DNA of 64,000 nt from positions 1-64,000 of the forward strand of contig NZ_VIFM01000017.1 in assembly GCF_006636215.1 (NCBI RefSeq), given 5' to 3'. Below are positions 27,802-37,258 of this stretch, one piece after another. A program made the position numbers and the translations under genes. This DNA is from Myxococcus llanfairpwllgwyngyllgogerychwyrndrobwllllantysiliogogogochensis. GTDB taxonomy: Bacteria; Myxococcota; Myxococcia; Myxococcales; Myxococcaceae. Each line of letters starts with the position of its first letter. Within the stretch, counting starts at the first letter, position 1. The notes beneath the pieces were generated by a model, which was not told the DNA's origin, ran no database searches, and was given only the letters and a program-made list of their open reading frames with translations.

Positions 27802-30800
27802 CGCCCCAGGGGCGGTGCTTGCTGGTGCTGGCCCTGCTCGTCGCGAGCGGCGCGAGCGCGCAGGATGACGAGAACGACGGCGGTGTGCGCATGCCGACGC
27901 GGCTCACCGTGGGCGTGGGTGACCAGTTCCTCGGGCAGTTGGGGCCCGATGAGAACACGTTGATCTTCGCGTCCAACCGCAACATCGCGACCGAGCTCTA
28001 CACGCAAGACCTGGAGAAGGGCCGCGAGCGCCGCCTCTTCGACGAAGGCGCCGAGGTGACGTGGCCGCGCGTCAGCCCCGACGGGAAACAGCTGCTCTAC
28101 ATCTCGTTCCGGAATCAGGCCGGCGGCCAGTTGTGTGTGCGGGATTTGCCCGGCACGGAGGAGCGCCGCTGCCTCGACGAAGAGGCCAACGCGCTGCAGG
28201 CGGAGTGGATTGATTCGTCACACATCGCGCTGGTGAGCCGCGCCACCATCCAGGGAGACCTGCGGTTGTCGCGGGTGGAGCTGGGGCGCGAGTGGAGCGT
28301 GAAGACGCTGCTCGAGCGCAACCTGACCAGCCCCACGCTCACGCCCGATGGGCGCTGGCTGGTGTATGTCCCCGTCGAGCGCTCCGTGACGCAGGTGGGC
28401 CCTGGCTTCGCCGCGCGCGCCGCCACCCACCTGGAGGCGCTGCGGTTGGACGTCCCAGGCGCGACTCCCATCGCGATGGACCTGGACCTGCCGGGACAGA
28501 CCGGGCAGCCGGTGTTCTCGCGCGATGGGCGCTTCCTGTACGTGGTGCAGTTCTTCACCGACTCCACCGGGGATGGGATGATTGATGCCAGCGACACCGG
28601 GGTGCTGTTCCGGGTGCCGTTCGAGGTGGAGCGCGATGACGCGCCCGCGCTGGCCGCCGCCGCCAGTCCGACCCAGCTCACCAGCGCGTCCTGGAACTGC
28701 CAGTACCCCGCGCCCGCGTCCGCGTCCCTCATCGCGACCTGTTCACGCGCGCAGTCGCTGGATGTGTATCAACTGCCACTGGATGGGCAGGTCCCCAGCA
28801 CATGGGATGTGCCTCAGCTCAACGAGGAGCTGAAGATGGTCGGCAGGCGCGCCGACCAGCTCCTGCTCTACCGCCACCGCCTGTTGCTCGAGGCCCGGCC
28901 CAAGGTGCGCCGTTTGTTGATGATGCGCTTGAGCCGGCTCCATCTGGACTCCGAGGACTTTGGCGCGGCGGAGTTCTACGCCGACCAGATGCGGCGGGTG
29001 AGTGACCCCGCCACCACGGGCCTGGAGGAGCCGCTGCGAATCCTCATCGACCATCGGCGCGCGCTGAAGGAGCGCGAGCGCGGTCGCATGGTGGAGGAGC
29101 TGAGCGACGCGGAACGCAAACGCATGGCCGCGCTGGCGCCAGCCGTCGCGCCCAGTCCGCCCACCGAGGTCCTCCAGCACGTCGTGCGCAGTGAGCTGGC
29201 GGAGTCCGCGGGGGACTTCTCGCTGGCCCGTCAGGAGCTGGAGTCGGCCCAGGCGCGGATTGTCGACACCACGCCCCGCGGGGTGCTGGAGGCCTGGTAC
29301 GCCCAGGCGGACGCGCTGTACCGCAAGCTCGATGACCGGGAGGCCCTGGTCGAAGCGGGACGCCGGCTCTCCATGCACAAGGTCTTCCCGGCGGATGACC
29401 AGCTGGACTTCGCGCGCGCCGCCGTCAGCGCCCTGTACCGGGGGCGCCCCTATGCGGAGGCGGATGCCGCCATGGCCCAGGCCCTGGCCTCCGCCCCGGC
29501 TGGCTCCGCCTACGCGTTCGCCCTGGAGCTGGGGCGACACGTCAACGCGGTGCACGACGAGCGGCCTCCTCGCCCCGTGCGGGATGCGTTGATGGCGTTC
29601 TATCGCCAGCAGCAGGACCCCTTGCGCCGACGCGCGGTGGTGCAGGATGCGGTCGAGCGTGCGTCGGGGCTCGGCGCGGACGGCGTGCTGGAGGCCCTGG
29701 CGACGGTGTACGTCGACGACGCCCCTCCCGGCACCGAGGAGCGTCGCCGGGCCGAGCGGCTGTTCCGCCGCGCGCTGATGGGCCGCGCCTATCGCCGGTT
29801 GGCGAGGCAGCGAAAGGACGAGGCCCGCGCCGACTTCGACCTCGTGACGAAGCGGACGGGCTTTCTGGAGAGCGCTGTCGAATCGGTGAGCTTGCGCCTG
29901 CGCGCCGACGTCAGCCCCGAGGTCGTGGAGAAGGAGGTCACCACCACGTCCCCAAGCATGGCCAGGCCGCTCACGCACTTCGTGAAGGCCTACGTCATGG
30001 CGCGCCAGCTCCCCAAGCTGGATGACAAGGCCCACTCCCTGGCGGTGAAGGCGGCCGTGCAGGAGCTGCGCATGGCGTGGCCGGAGCTCAAGAACCAGCG
30101 CGCGGTGCAGGCCCTCCTGGGAGCCATTCACCACGAGGACTTCCTGCGCAGCCGCGCCCCCGCCGCCGCCGAGCGCGCCAACCGGCACTACATGGTCGCC
30201 CTGGACCTGATGCGCAACAACGTCCGCTACAAGGCGATGATTCTCGGGGCGTTGGGGATGCTGCACACCCAGGTGGGCAACTACCACATCGCCCTGGGCT
30301 ACCTCGACCAGCGGGACAAGCTGCCCTACGTGGACAACTGGGCGGGGCTGGCCGTCTCCCTGGCGCGGGCGCGAGTGCTCCTGCATGTCGGGCGTGACGA
30401 GGAGGCCGCGAAGGCGGCGGACCAGGCCCTGGCCATGGTGGATGCCACCCCGAGGCTGGCCCGGTTCACCCCGCTCGCGGTGGACCGCGCGGCGCTCTAC
30501 AACCTCGCTGCTGGCAAGTTCGAGCGTGCGTTGGCGCTCTATGACCGAGAGCTGCCCATCGTTGAAGCGAGCCCTCGTGACGAGGAGGGGCTGCGCAACC
30601 GGCTGGTGGTGAGGCTGGCCCGCTGCGCCTCGTCGCTGGGGATGGGACAGCCCGAGCGGACGTTGGCGGACCTGGACCAGGTGGAGCGCGACCTGTCAGC
30701 TCCGGAGGTGAGGGCCTCGCTGAAGTGGGCACGCTCCACGCCGGAGCACGTGCTGCGCACCTATCGCATCATCGTCGCGGGCCTGCGTGCGAACGCGGAG

Positions 30801-31265
30801 ACCCGGCTCGGGCGACTGGATGCCGCCGCCCGTTCGCTCGAACAGCGGCGAGAACTGTTCCTGGAGCAGTTCGACCAGTTGGACCGGGACGAGGACGTCC
30901 GCGCGGTGACGCTGGCGGAGATGCGGCTGGCCGAGAATGCCGTGGACCGCCAGGACCCGGCGCTGGCGGCCCGGTGGTTGGGCAAGGCGCTGGAGCACGC
31001 GGATGCGCTGGTGGCTCGCACCCATGCACCCGTCGATGCGGGACAACTGGACGTGCTCTGGTTCGCGGCGCAGTTGCAGGCGAATGGGAGCACACGGATG
31101 CCCTTCGATGTGCCCGAGCGCCTGGGCAAGGCGCGGCGCTCCCTCATCGACCAGCGCGACCCGTCCTGGCGCGCGTATCTGGCGTGGTTCGAAATCTACA
31201 TGGCGCTCAACGCCCACCCGCCCGCGGAGGTCCGCGACGCACAGGTGGTGCCCGCCCAGCCGTAA
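27795..31265 (+). CDS. Secreted PD40 beta-propeller/TPR repeat protein
   Basis: This 1156-residue protein begins with GTG inside the previous gene. The signal peptide ends at ASA-QD. Residues ~30-340 show TolB-like PD40/WD40-type blades (FASNRNIATELYTQDL, WPRVSPDGKQLLYISF, SPTLTPDGRWLVYVP, QPVFSRDGRFLYVVQFF). The remaining ~800 residues are helical, with TPR-like Ala/Leu/Arg repeats. It looks like a large periplasmic scaffold. Genetic fusion to the AsmA-like and DUF1318-like genes suggests a joint role in envelope assembly; the exact job is unknown. Confidence 0.75.
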   Translation: MLTPQGRCLLVLALLVASGASAQDDENDGGVRMPTRLTVGVGDQFLGQLGPDENTLIFASNRNIATELYTQDLEKGRERRLFDEGAEVTWPRVSPDGKQLLYISFRNQAGGQLCVRDLPGTEERRCLDEEANALQAEWIDSSHIALVSRATIQGDLRLSRVELGREWSVKTLLERNLTSPTLTPDGRWLVYVPVERSVTQVGPGFAARAATHLEALRLDVPGATPIAMDLDLPGQTGQPVFSRDGRFLYVVQFFTDSTGDGMIDASDTGVLFRVPFEVERDDAPALAAAASPTQLTSASWNCQYPAPASASLIATCSRAQSLDVYQLPLDGQVPSTWDVPQLNEELKMVGRRADQLLLYRHRLLLEARPKVRRLLMMRLSRLHLDSEDFGAAEFYADQMRRVSDPATTGLEEPLRILIDHRRALKERERGRMVEELSDAERKRMAALAPAVAPSPPTEVLQHVVRSELAESAGDFSLARQELESAQARIVDTTPRGVLEAWYAQADALYRKLDDREALVEAGRRLSMHKVFPADDQLDFARAAVSALYRGRPYAEADAAMAQALASAPAGSAYAFALELGRHVNAVHDERPPRPVRDALMAFYRQQQDPLRRRAVVQDAVERASGLGADGVLEALATVYVDDAPPGTEERRRAERLFRRALMGRAYRRLARQRKDEARADFDLVTKRTGFLESAVESVSLRLRADVSPEVVEKEVTTTSPSMARPLTHFVKAYVMARQLPKLDDKAHSLAVKAAVQELRMAWPELKNQRAVQALLGAIHHEDFLRSRAPAAAERANRHYMVALDLMRNNVRYKAMILGALGMLHTQVGNYHIALGYLDQRDKLPYVDNWAGLAVSLARARVLLHVGRDEEAAKAADQALAMVDATPRLARFTPLAVDRAALYNLAAGKFERALALYDRELPIVEASPRDEEGLRNRLVVRLARCASSLGMGQPERTLADLDQVERDLSAPEVRASLKWARSTPEHVLRTYRIIVAGLRANAETRLGRLDAAARSLEQRRELFLEQFDQLDRDEDVRAVTLAEMRLAENAVDRQDPALAARWLGKALEHADALVARTHAPVDAGQLDVLWFAAQLQANGSTRMPFDVPERLGKARRSLIDQRDPSWRAYLAWFEIYMALNAHPPAEVRDAQVVPAQP

Positions 31266-31292
31266 TCGACGTCCCCATGCGAGACTGAAGGC

Positions 31293-32603
31293 ATGACTCG
31301 TCATGGCACCTCTCCGGCACCGCCATCCGACAGTGAATGGAGCGAGCTCGAGCAGTCACTCGTGACGTCCTGGCGCCTGGAGACCCTGGCCGTCCATGCC
31401 GACCTCCTCCAGCAACGCGGAGACCCCCGCGGCGAGCTGATGGCCCTGGACCTGAACCCCACGCCCGAGGACCGGGGCTGGCGGCACCGACGACAGGCGC
31501 TGCTCGCGGAATGGCTGGGCGAGCCGCTCGCGGTCCGCGCGGGAAACCTCGTCCAGCATGGCTTCATCCACGCGCTTCGCGATGACCGCTTCCATCCTCC
31601 GGGTCTGCTCGACAGTCCGCTGGGGACCTTCGTGCGGCGCTACACGGTGCGCGGTGATGAACAGGCGCTGGCGCGACTGGCGAGCCGTCCACGGCCCTGG
31701 CTGGTTCAGCTCACCTTCATCCCCAGCGGCCCCGGTGTGCAGGTCAGCGACACGGTGCGGGATGCACTCATCGCCGCGACGCCCCATCTCCAGGAGCTTC
31801 ACCTGCTGGGGGCACGTCCTCCGTTCGACGCCTTTCCCCATCCCTCCGTGCGCCACGTGTCCGTGGGACAGGAGCACCTCCCCGCCCGACGAAACACCCT
31901 CGCCGTTCCGGAAGGAGTCGAAGTGCGTGGCTGTCCTCACGCGGAAGGTCGTCGCGGCCCCTGGGTGGAGGACGCGGAGGTGGAGCTCGCACTCGACGCG
32001 GTCCACGAGCAGCCTGACTGCGGCCGGCTCCAGGAGTCCTACGACGGGTTCTTCACAGAGGCGGGTTCCCTGGCCGCGCTGCTCGCGCGTCTGCGCTCCG
32101 CTGGACTCGTCACGATGGATGGCCCTCTTGTCAGGCTGACGACGGCGGGGCGTGTCCAGCGCAACCTGGAGCCCCTCCGTTCTCCTCGGCTCCCCGCCGC
32201 GCAGCTCGACTTCGGCCGTTGGTTTCTCTGGGCCGAGGCGCGTCGGCGGACAGGGGAACATGACCAGGTGCTTATCGGCAGCCTGCGCAGCCATCTCCCC
32301 TGGCTCGAACAGTGTCTCTCGCGCGTCCCTCTCGACAAACGCGTCCAGGACACGCTGGTGAGCTATCGCCGCTTCCTCATCGACACGCTGGTTCCAGCCG
32401 ATGAGCACGAGGTCCGCGCGTTCGACTCACCTGATGCTCTCGCCGAGGCCGTGGAGACGCTGTTGGAGCTGGAGGACCTGGACCTGGGGTTCATCCACCA
32501 GGAGGACCCCTTCGCCGAGGAGGCGCTCCTTCCACTGGAAGCCGCGCTCGACTCCACGCGGGCTCCTCGCCAGGCACTCTTCCACCTCGTGTGGGGCTCT
32601 TGA
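31293..32603 (+). CDS. TIGR02996 repeat-companion domain protein
   Basis: This 436-residue cytoplasmic protein carries near its N-terminus the segment LETLAVHADLLQQRGDPRGELMAL. It matches the TIGR02996-type repeat-companion domain ('YADWLEERGDPRGE'), a feature of myxobacterial and planctomycete repeat proteins. Leu-rich imperfect repeats follow (LVQLTF, LQELHLLG) and then a helical C-terminal half with many acidic residues. The function of this family is not known. A second member occurs at 56570-57910 on the other strand. The gene starts 27 bases after the PD40/TPR gene and could be a read-through member of that operon. Confidence 0.7.
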   Translation: MTRHGTSPAPPSDSEWSELEQSLVTSWRLETLAVHADLLQQRGDPRGELMALDLNPTPEDRGWRHRRQALLAEWLGEPLAVRAGNLVQHGFIHALRDDRFHPPGLLDSPLGTFVRRYTVRGDEQALARLASRPRPWLVQLTFIPSGPGVQVSDTVRDALIAATPHLQELHLLGARPPFDAFPHPSVRHVSVGQEHLPARRNTLAVPEGVEVRGCPHAEGRRGPWVEDAEVELALDAVHEQPDCGRLQESYDGFFTEAGSLAALLARLRSAGLVTMDGPLVRLTTAGRVQRNLEPLRSPRLPAAQLDFGRWFLWAEARRRTGEHDQVLIGSLRSHLPWLEQCLSRVPLDKRVQDTLVSYRRFLIDTLVPADEHEVRAFDSPDALAEAVETLLELEDLDLGFIHQEDPFAEEALLPLEAALDSTRAPRQALFHLVWGS

Positions 32604-32649
32604 GGCGGAGGTGACGGCGGGTTGGAGGAACGCCGGGAGCTTTCATTGC

Positions 32650-34263
32650 TCAAGGCACGGAGTAGAGCCCGACGATGTTCGGGTCCAGCGTGGCGCTGGA
32701 GAGCCGCAGGCCCGTGGCGGCGCTGACGCTCGTGACGTCACTCACGCCCAGGTCCGTCAGGGAGAACGACACCGCTCCCAGCTTGGACTGCACCGTGCCG
32801 GGCGGGGTGCCGGTGATGCTGCCCACGCCGCTCGTGTACGAGACAGTCGCCAGGGCGGTGGACGTGGTGCCCGCGGCGGAAGGGGTGAAGTCGCTCGCGA
32901 GCAGCGCCAGTGAGTAGCCGCCCACGGGCTGGTTGGACGCGTTGACCAGCGTGACGGTGACGCTGTCGCCCAGGGTGGTGGAAGTCGTCGTGCTGTCGAC
33001 GATGAAGAAGCGCGTCTTCGCGGTGAACGCGGTGCCGAACTGGAAGTGGCCCGTGCCCACGTTGTTCGCGCCGTCGTGGATGCCCAGTCCGGAGGCGGCC
33101 ACGTTGGCGTTGGCGGGCGCGGTGCCCACGGCGCTCGGCGTGTTTCCGCCGGTGATTCCCTGGGCCGTCGCACCCACGAGCTGGGTGAAGGTGCCCTCCG
33201 CCGTGGTGAGCGACGCCAACTGCGCCACACCGGTGAGGACGGCCGGAGTGCCCGCCGTCACCGCGCCCGTGAAGGTGGCGCGGGTAGCGGGAAGGCGCGT
33301 GGGGCCTCCTCCGACGGGAGGCTCGGCCTGGGTCGTGATTTCATGGGCGATGCGGTGGAGGTTGCCCGCGTCGGTGGCGCTGATGCCCAGCTCGTCCGCC
33401 GCGCTGCCCGCGCCCGTGGCCAGACTTCGGGGGTCGTCCTGCGTCACCCTGGCGAACAGCACCGCCGCGGACAGGTAGCTGCCGTACTTGCTCGAGTGAC
33501 GATTGTCCTGCGCGCTCCACAGATTGAACATGCCCGGGGAGATGCCATCCGCGGGGTTCGGGTCGGCCAGCCCCTGGTCCACCGCGCGCAGGAAGCCTTC
33601 CCCCACGCGGGCGACGCCCGTGAAGCCCAGGTCCCGGGAGGCCTTGAAGTACGAATCTCGCAGGTCTGTCTGCATCGCCTGCAGCCCCGAGGTGCCGCTC
33701 GGGTAGCCCTGCGTGCCCACGCCCGTGGGTGAGGCCCAGGTCTCGTACAGGAACAGGTTCGCGGCCGGGTTCTTGGAGAGCACCAGTGCGCGCAGGGTGC
33801 GCGCGGCGTCCGTGAAGGCCGTGGGGGCGCCGCCTCGCGCGGTGGGCAGTGGCGTCGTGCTCTGCTCCTGCAAGATGACGGTGGTCCAGGTCGGCTGGCC
33901 GATGATGGCGGCCCTGTTGGAGGCATGCCAGCCGAGCGTCTGGCCACTGGCCGTTTCAACGCTGACATTGAACGAGAGGCCCGCCTGCACGGTCAGCTTC
34001 TTGAAGATGCCAGGGATTCCTCCCACGCCGGAGCCGTTCGTGTCGGTGACCGCGGCCTTGTTGTACGAATAGGCCGGCTCCTCGTGCCCGTGGGTGAAGC
34101 TGTTGCCCACGAAGAGGATGGTGCCGCCCGCGATGGCGATGCTGGAGTCGTCCAGGGCGCCGTCCTCCTCGGTGGCCGCGAGGGCGGAGCATCCCACGCT
34201 GATGGAGAGGAGGCTCCAGGTCATCAGGCCCAGCAAAGTCACCTCGATTGGAGAACGGCGCAT
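32650..34263 (-). CDS. Secreted SGNH/GDSL-type hydrolase with C-terminal beta domain
   Basis: This 537-residue protein has a signal ending in SVGC (lipoprotein possible) and a GGGAGG ribosome site. Residues ~45-320 form an SGNH-like domain: ILFVGNSFTHG (Ser in GNSF, block I), ILQEQST (block III-like) and DNRHSSKYGSYL, which supplies the D-x-x-H of block V. The remaining ~200 residues are Thr/Ala/Gly-rich beta strands (TLGDSVTVTLVNASNQPVGGYSL), probably a binding or spacer module. Such enzymes deacylate polysaccharides or esters; the substrate here is unknown. Confidence 0.8.
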   Translation of the reverse strand: MRRSPIEVTLLGLMTWSLLSISVGCSALAATEEDGALDDSSIAIAGGTILFVGNSFTHGHEEPAYSYNKAAVTDTNGSGVGGIPGIFKKLTVQAGLSFNVSVETASGQTLGWHASNRAAIIGQPTWTTVILQEQSTTPLPTARGGAPTAFTDAARTLRALVLSKNPAANLFLYETWASPTGVGTQGYPSGTSGLQAMQTDLRDSYFKASRDLGFTGVARVGEGFLRAVDQGLADPNPADGISPGMFNLWSAQDNRHSSKYGSYLSAAVLFARVTQDDPRSLATGAGSAADELGISATDAGNLHRIAHEITTQAEPPVGGGPTRLPATRATFTGAVTAGTPAVLTGVAQLASLTTAEGTFTQLVGATAQGITGGNTPSAVGTAPANANVAASGLGIHDGANNVGTGHFQFGTAFTAKTRFFIVDSTTTSTTLGDSVTVTLVNASNQPVGGYSLALLASDFTPSAAGTTSTALATVSYTSGVGSITGTPPGTVQSKLGAVSFSLTDLGVSDVTSVSAATGLRLSSATLDPNIVGLYSVP

Positions 34264-34404
34264 GACGCCTCCCTCAGGACTTCGAGCCCGACGCCACTCG
34301 GAACACCTGGGCCTTGCTCCGGGCCCTGCACCTTACGCCTCGATGGTTACCCGTGCATCTGGTGCCGGGCGGACTCCTGGGACTCGCTGCCCGCCCTGTT
34401 GCCA

Positions 34405-34450
34405 CCCCCGCTCCAACGGGACCATCCATGGGGTCTTGTTGGAGCGGGGG
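34405..34450 (-). terminator. Hairpin downstream of the GH16 gene
   Basis: A perfect 13-base inverted repeat (34405-34417 with 34438-34450, CCCCCGCTCCAAC and its complement) lies 41 bases beyond the minus-strand stop at 34491, with a further GACC/GGTC pair in the loop. There is no T-run, so it may stabilise RNA 3' ends or pause transcription rather than act alone as a terminator. Confidence 0.5.
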
Positions 34451-34490
34451 GACCCGGTGCTCGGGCGACAGGCCCTACCGGTGCACGTGC

Positions 34491-35624
34491 TCAGCGAGTG
34501 TCACGAGGCCTTGTGACACAGGCCGCCTTGCTCTGAAGTTCCCCTGGCAGCTCGGGGCAGCCGTCTGTCCCTGGATGACAACAAAGCGGCCAGGTTCTCG
34601 ACGGCTCGGATTCCGCCGACCACGCTCCTGCATTGCTGACGACGGGACACGTCAGCGCCGGTGTCCATCCTTCCACCTTGTCGATGAGGAAGGTCGACGG
34701 GAACTGGGTCCCGGTGCCCACCTGATTCTCGGGCCAGCCCAAGCCGCCTGCCTCGACATTGAGGTTCAGGAGCAACTGCATCGGTGGCGGCGGGATGTTG
34801 GCCGTCGCCGAGTACATCGGCACACCATCAATGCTGATGAGGATGCGATTCGGGCTCCAGTCGAGTTCATAGACGCGGAAGCTCAGTGCATAGGGGACCG
34901 CGGCCGTGTGCTCGTAATCCACCTGGCGAGCCGGCTTGCAAGTCGTCTCGCCGGGCTCGGGCTGTGTTTGCGGGTAGTGGCCGAAGAACATCTTCGCGGG
35001 GTTGTATCCACAGAGGCCACCGCCTTCGAACACGTCAATCTCGCTGCAGTTGTGGCCCGAGAACCAGAATGCCGGCACGAGGCCCGGCTGGGCCGTCACC
35101 TTCGCGGTGATCCGGTAACGCCCATAGCCAAACCACTGATGGGTCGCGATGCTCCCGGACGAATAGCCATTGAACCCCGTGGGGTCGACCTTGGCGGTGA
35201 GCTTCAACATCCCGGAATCCACGGTGGTATTTACGCCACGCCAATAGGAATCCGTGTTCGGTTCGGAATTCAGGACGATCCACTTCCCAGTGTCGAGCCC
35301 CTGGGAGAAGTCGTCGTAGAAGGTATGCCGGCCGCAGCAGCCGCCAAGGCAGGTGGCGCCCGCCAGGCATGAGCCAGCACAGCACGGCTCACCGTACCCG
35401 CCGCAGCTCATGCACGCACCGGAGACGCAGGTCTTCCCCGCCGCGCAGCCGGCCTGACACGTACCGTTCGGGTCAGGTGCATCCACCTGGATGAAGACGG
35501 GCACCTCCCCCGGGAGGGGCACCCATTGGGGGGTGGCGTGGGCACGCATCGGCGAAAGAAAGACGACGAAGAGCGCGAGGCCCAGAACGACATGGGGGGA
35601 GTTCCCCCGAGTGGGAGTCGACAT
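34491..35624 (-). CDS. Secreted glycoside hydrolase family 16 protein with Cys-rich N-terminal module
   Basis: This 377-residue protein has a signal peptide (to about RAHA-TPQ). A Cys-rich module at ~55-98 (CQAGCAAGKTC, CGGYGEPCC, CLGGCC) resembles the small disulphide knots of myxobacterial surface proteins. The GH16 jelly-roll follows: FYDDFSQGLDTGKW, YGRYRITAKV and the catalytic EIDVFE at 195-200 (nucleophile Glu195, acid/base Glu200). GH16 enzymes cleave beta-1,3/1,4-glucans, agar, carrageenan and similar polymers; the substrate class cannot be fixed here. The upstream small secreted gene ends 15 bases before, so they probably share a transcript. GC content is lower than in flanking genes. 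Confidence 0.85.
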   Translation of the reverse strand: MSTPTRGNSPHVVLGLALFVVFLSPMRAHATPQWVPLPGEVPVFIQVDAPDPNGTCQAGCAAGKTCVSGACMSCGGYGEPCCAGSCLAGATCLGGCCGRHTFYDDFSQGLDTGKWIVLNSEPNTDSYWRGVNTTVDSGMLKLTAKVDPTGFNGYSSGSIATHQWFGYGRYRITAKVTAQPGLVPAFWFSGHNCSEIDVFEGGGLCGYNPAKMFFGHYPQTQPEPGETTCKPARQVDYEHTAAVPYALSFRVYELDWSPNRILISIDGVPMYSATANIPPPPMQLLLNLNVEAGGLGWPENQVGTGTQFPSTFLIDKVEGWTPALTCPVVSNAGAWSAESEPSRTWPLCCHPGTDGCPELPGELQSKAACVTRPRDTR

Positions 35625-35639
35625 TGCTGTCATCCCGGG

Positions 35640-35999
35640 CTACGGCGAGATGTCCAGCGCATACACGGTACAACCCCAGCCCGTGGTGGTGACGGTCTCA
35701 TCCGTGTGGACAGTCACGTGCTTGCCGGCCATGAAGGCCGCCAAGACCGCCGAGTACATCGCCTTGGCGCCGTCCGCCGTCACGCCACGGACGCCGACCA
35801 CCACGGCTCCGCGCTGATTGCCCTGGTTTCCATTGGAGCAGAGGGTGAGTGGCCCCGTGAGCACCAGGCTGAAATTCCCATTGGCATCGACTTGAATGCT
35901 ATGGACTGTCGCCGTGGTCTGCGTTGCCATCGCTTCGCCCGTAAACAAGGTCGCGAGCAGGCCTGTGGCGATGAGTGATGACAGAGAAGCTGCCTTCAT
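35640..35999 (-). CDS. Small secreted protein of unknown function
   Basis: This 119-residue protein has a clear signal peptide (cleavage near GEAMA-TQ) and an AGAGG ribosome site. The mature part is ~93 residues, with Gly/Val-rich beta segments (NFSLVLTGPL, GAVVVGVRGV) and two Cys that may pair (PLTLCSN, GWGCTVY). It resembles small secreted proteins found repeatedly in myxobacteria, but I cannot name a family. It lies directly upstream of the GH16 gene in the same direction. Confidence 0.7.
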   Translation of the reverse strand: MKAASLSSLIATGLLATLFTGEAMATQTTATVHSIQVDANGNFSLVLTGPLTLCSNGNQGNQRGAVVVGVRGVTADGAKAMYSAVLAAFMAGKHVTVHTDETVTTTGWGCTVYALDISP

Positions 36000-36081
36000 G
36001 ATGAGCCTCTTGGATGTGAGTGTGCTTTTGGCAGGGTGCCATTTGAAGAGGCTCGTGTCCATGGTGGTGCGGGGCGGCGAC

Positions 36082-37194
36082 TCAGGGGATGCGTGCGTCG
36101 AGCCACGTCAGGTGCGCGTCGATGGTCTCCGATACGACTTGTGCTTGCTCGGATGCACCAGGCTCGGTGTATGGGTTGCCAATCTCCTTGTGCTTCCACT
36201 TCACCCAGGTCTGCTTGTACCAACCCCAGTCGAGGTTCGTTCCCGTTGACGGCGGCGTGGCGCTGGCGTACCCGGAGAAGGCGCGGATGCCCGTGGCGGG
36301 GGCGACCTCCTGGCCTCCCACCACATGGAAGATGTGGAGCCGGTCGCGACGAGGGAACTGGGCGGTCAGGTTCGTGGCCCACGCTCCATAGAAGGTGCCC
36401 CAGGGCCGCACGGGGTTGTTGATCTTGCTGTCGAAGGTCCCCAGTTCATCCTGGCTGTTGCGACACACTCCGTCGAACGACGACACATAGATGTTGATGC
36501 CGTCGAGCGCCGTGTTCGCGCGAAGCGCCTGGGCCAGGCGCATCACCAGACATCCGCCCCGCGAGCTGCCCGCCAGGTAGATGGAGCGCGTCTCCGGACG
36601 GACCTGGGCCTGCAGCCAGCCCACGAAGCCGTTGACGATGCGCTGCTTCGTGTCGCTGTCGTCCAGGTGGTTGAAGTTGCTGTCATTGACCAGGGCCAGC
36701 CAGGTCTTCCCTCGAGGAAACCATCCCAGGGTGTCCAGCTTCATCGCCAGTGAGCGGCCGTCCAGACTCACGTTGGGGCAGGAGACGCTGTCGCAGGACG
36801 CGTCCCAGTTCGACGACTGCCCCGTGACGCCACTGGAGTGGCCGCTGCTCGAAATCTTCTGGCCCGCCGACATGACGACGAGCGCTTCTCGCACGCCAGG
36901 TGCATCCGCCTCCGCGATGCGGATGTCGTGGAGCGTGCCGTCGGAGGCGCCCGCCGCTCGGAAGTGCTCGAAGCCGGCCGCCGCCTGATAGGCACCCGAG
37001 GCGTTCTTGTAGACGACGCGCCGCGACACCACCGTCCTGCTGGCGCCGCTGGGATAGGCCAATGCCTGGGCCTGGGCCTCCAGCGCGCCGTCGGACTCCA
37101 GAGGGCCGCCACAGCCCGCGAGGACGCCTCCGAGCAGCAGGACCCGATTCATCCATGAGAAGACACGACGAGAAATCCCTGGGGTGAGAACCAT
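36082..37194 (-). CDS. Alpha/beta-hydrolase-like lipoprotein
   Basis: This 370-residue protein begins at the ATG 11 bases after AGGAGG (a GTG three codons earlier is too close to that site). A lipobox (VLAGC) predicts lipid anchoring. The core contains SIYLAGSSRGGCLVMRLA, a G-x-S-x-G-like nucleophile elbow (GSSRG), with a later Asp-containing strand (SSFDGVC) and a His (IFHVVGG) as plausible triad partners. An N-terminal LVVMSAGQ...GHSSG segment and three Cys suggest a disulphide-stabilised extracellular esterase. The substrate is unknown. Confidence 0.65.
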   Translation of the reverse strand: MVLTPGISRRVFSWMNRVLLLGGVLAGCGGPLESDGALEAQAQALAYPSGASRTVVSRRVVYKNASGAYQAAAGFEHFRAAGASDGTLHDIRIAEADAPGVREALVVMSAGQKISSSGHSSGVTGQSSNWDASCDSVSCPNVSLDGRSLAMKLDTLGWFPRGKTWLALVNDSNFNHLDDSDTKQRIVNGFVGWLQAQVRPETRSIYLAGSSRGGCLVMRLAQALRANTALDGINIYVSSFDGVCRNSQDELGTFDSKINNPVRPWGTFYGAWATNLTAQFPRRDRLHIFHVVGGQEVAPATGIRAFSGYASATPPSTGTNLDWGWYKQTWVKWKHKEIGNPYTEPGASEQAQVVSETIDAHLTWLDARIP

Positions 37195-37258
37195 GTGTTG
37201 CACCGCCTCCTGGAAGGGTATGAAGTGAGTCTTTCATATCTTTCCAGGTGGGCAGAGA

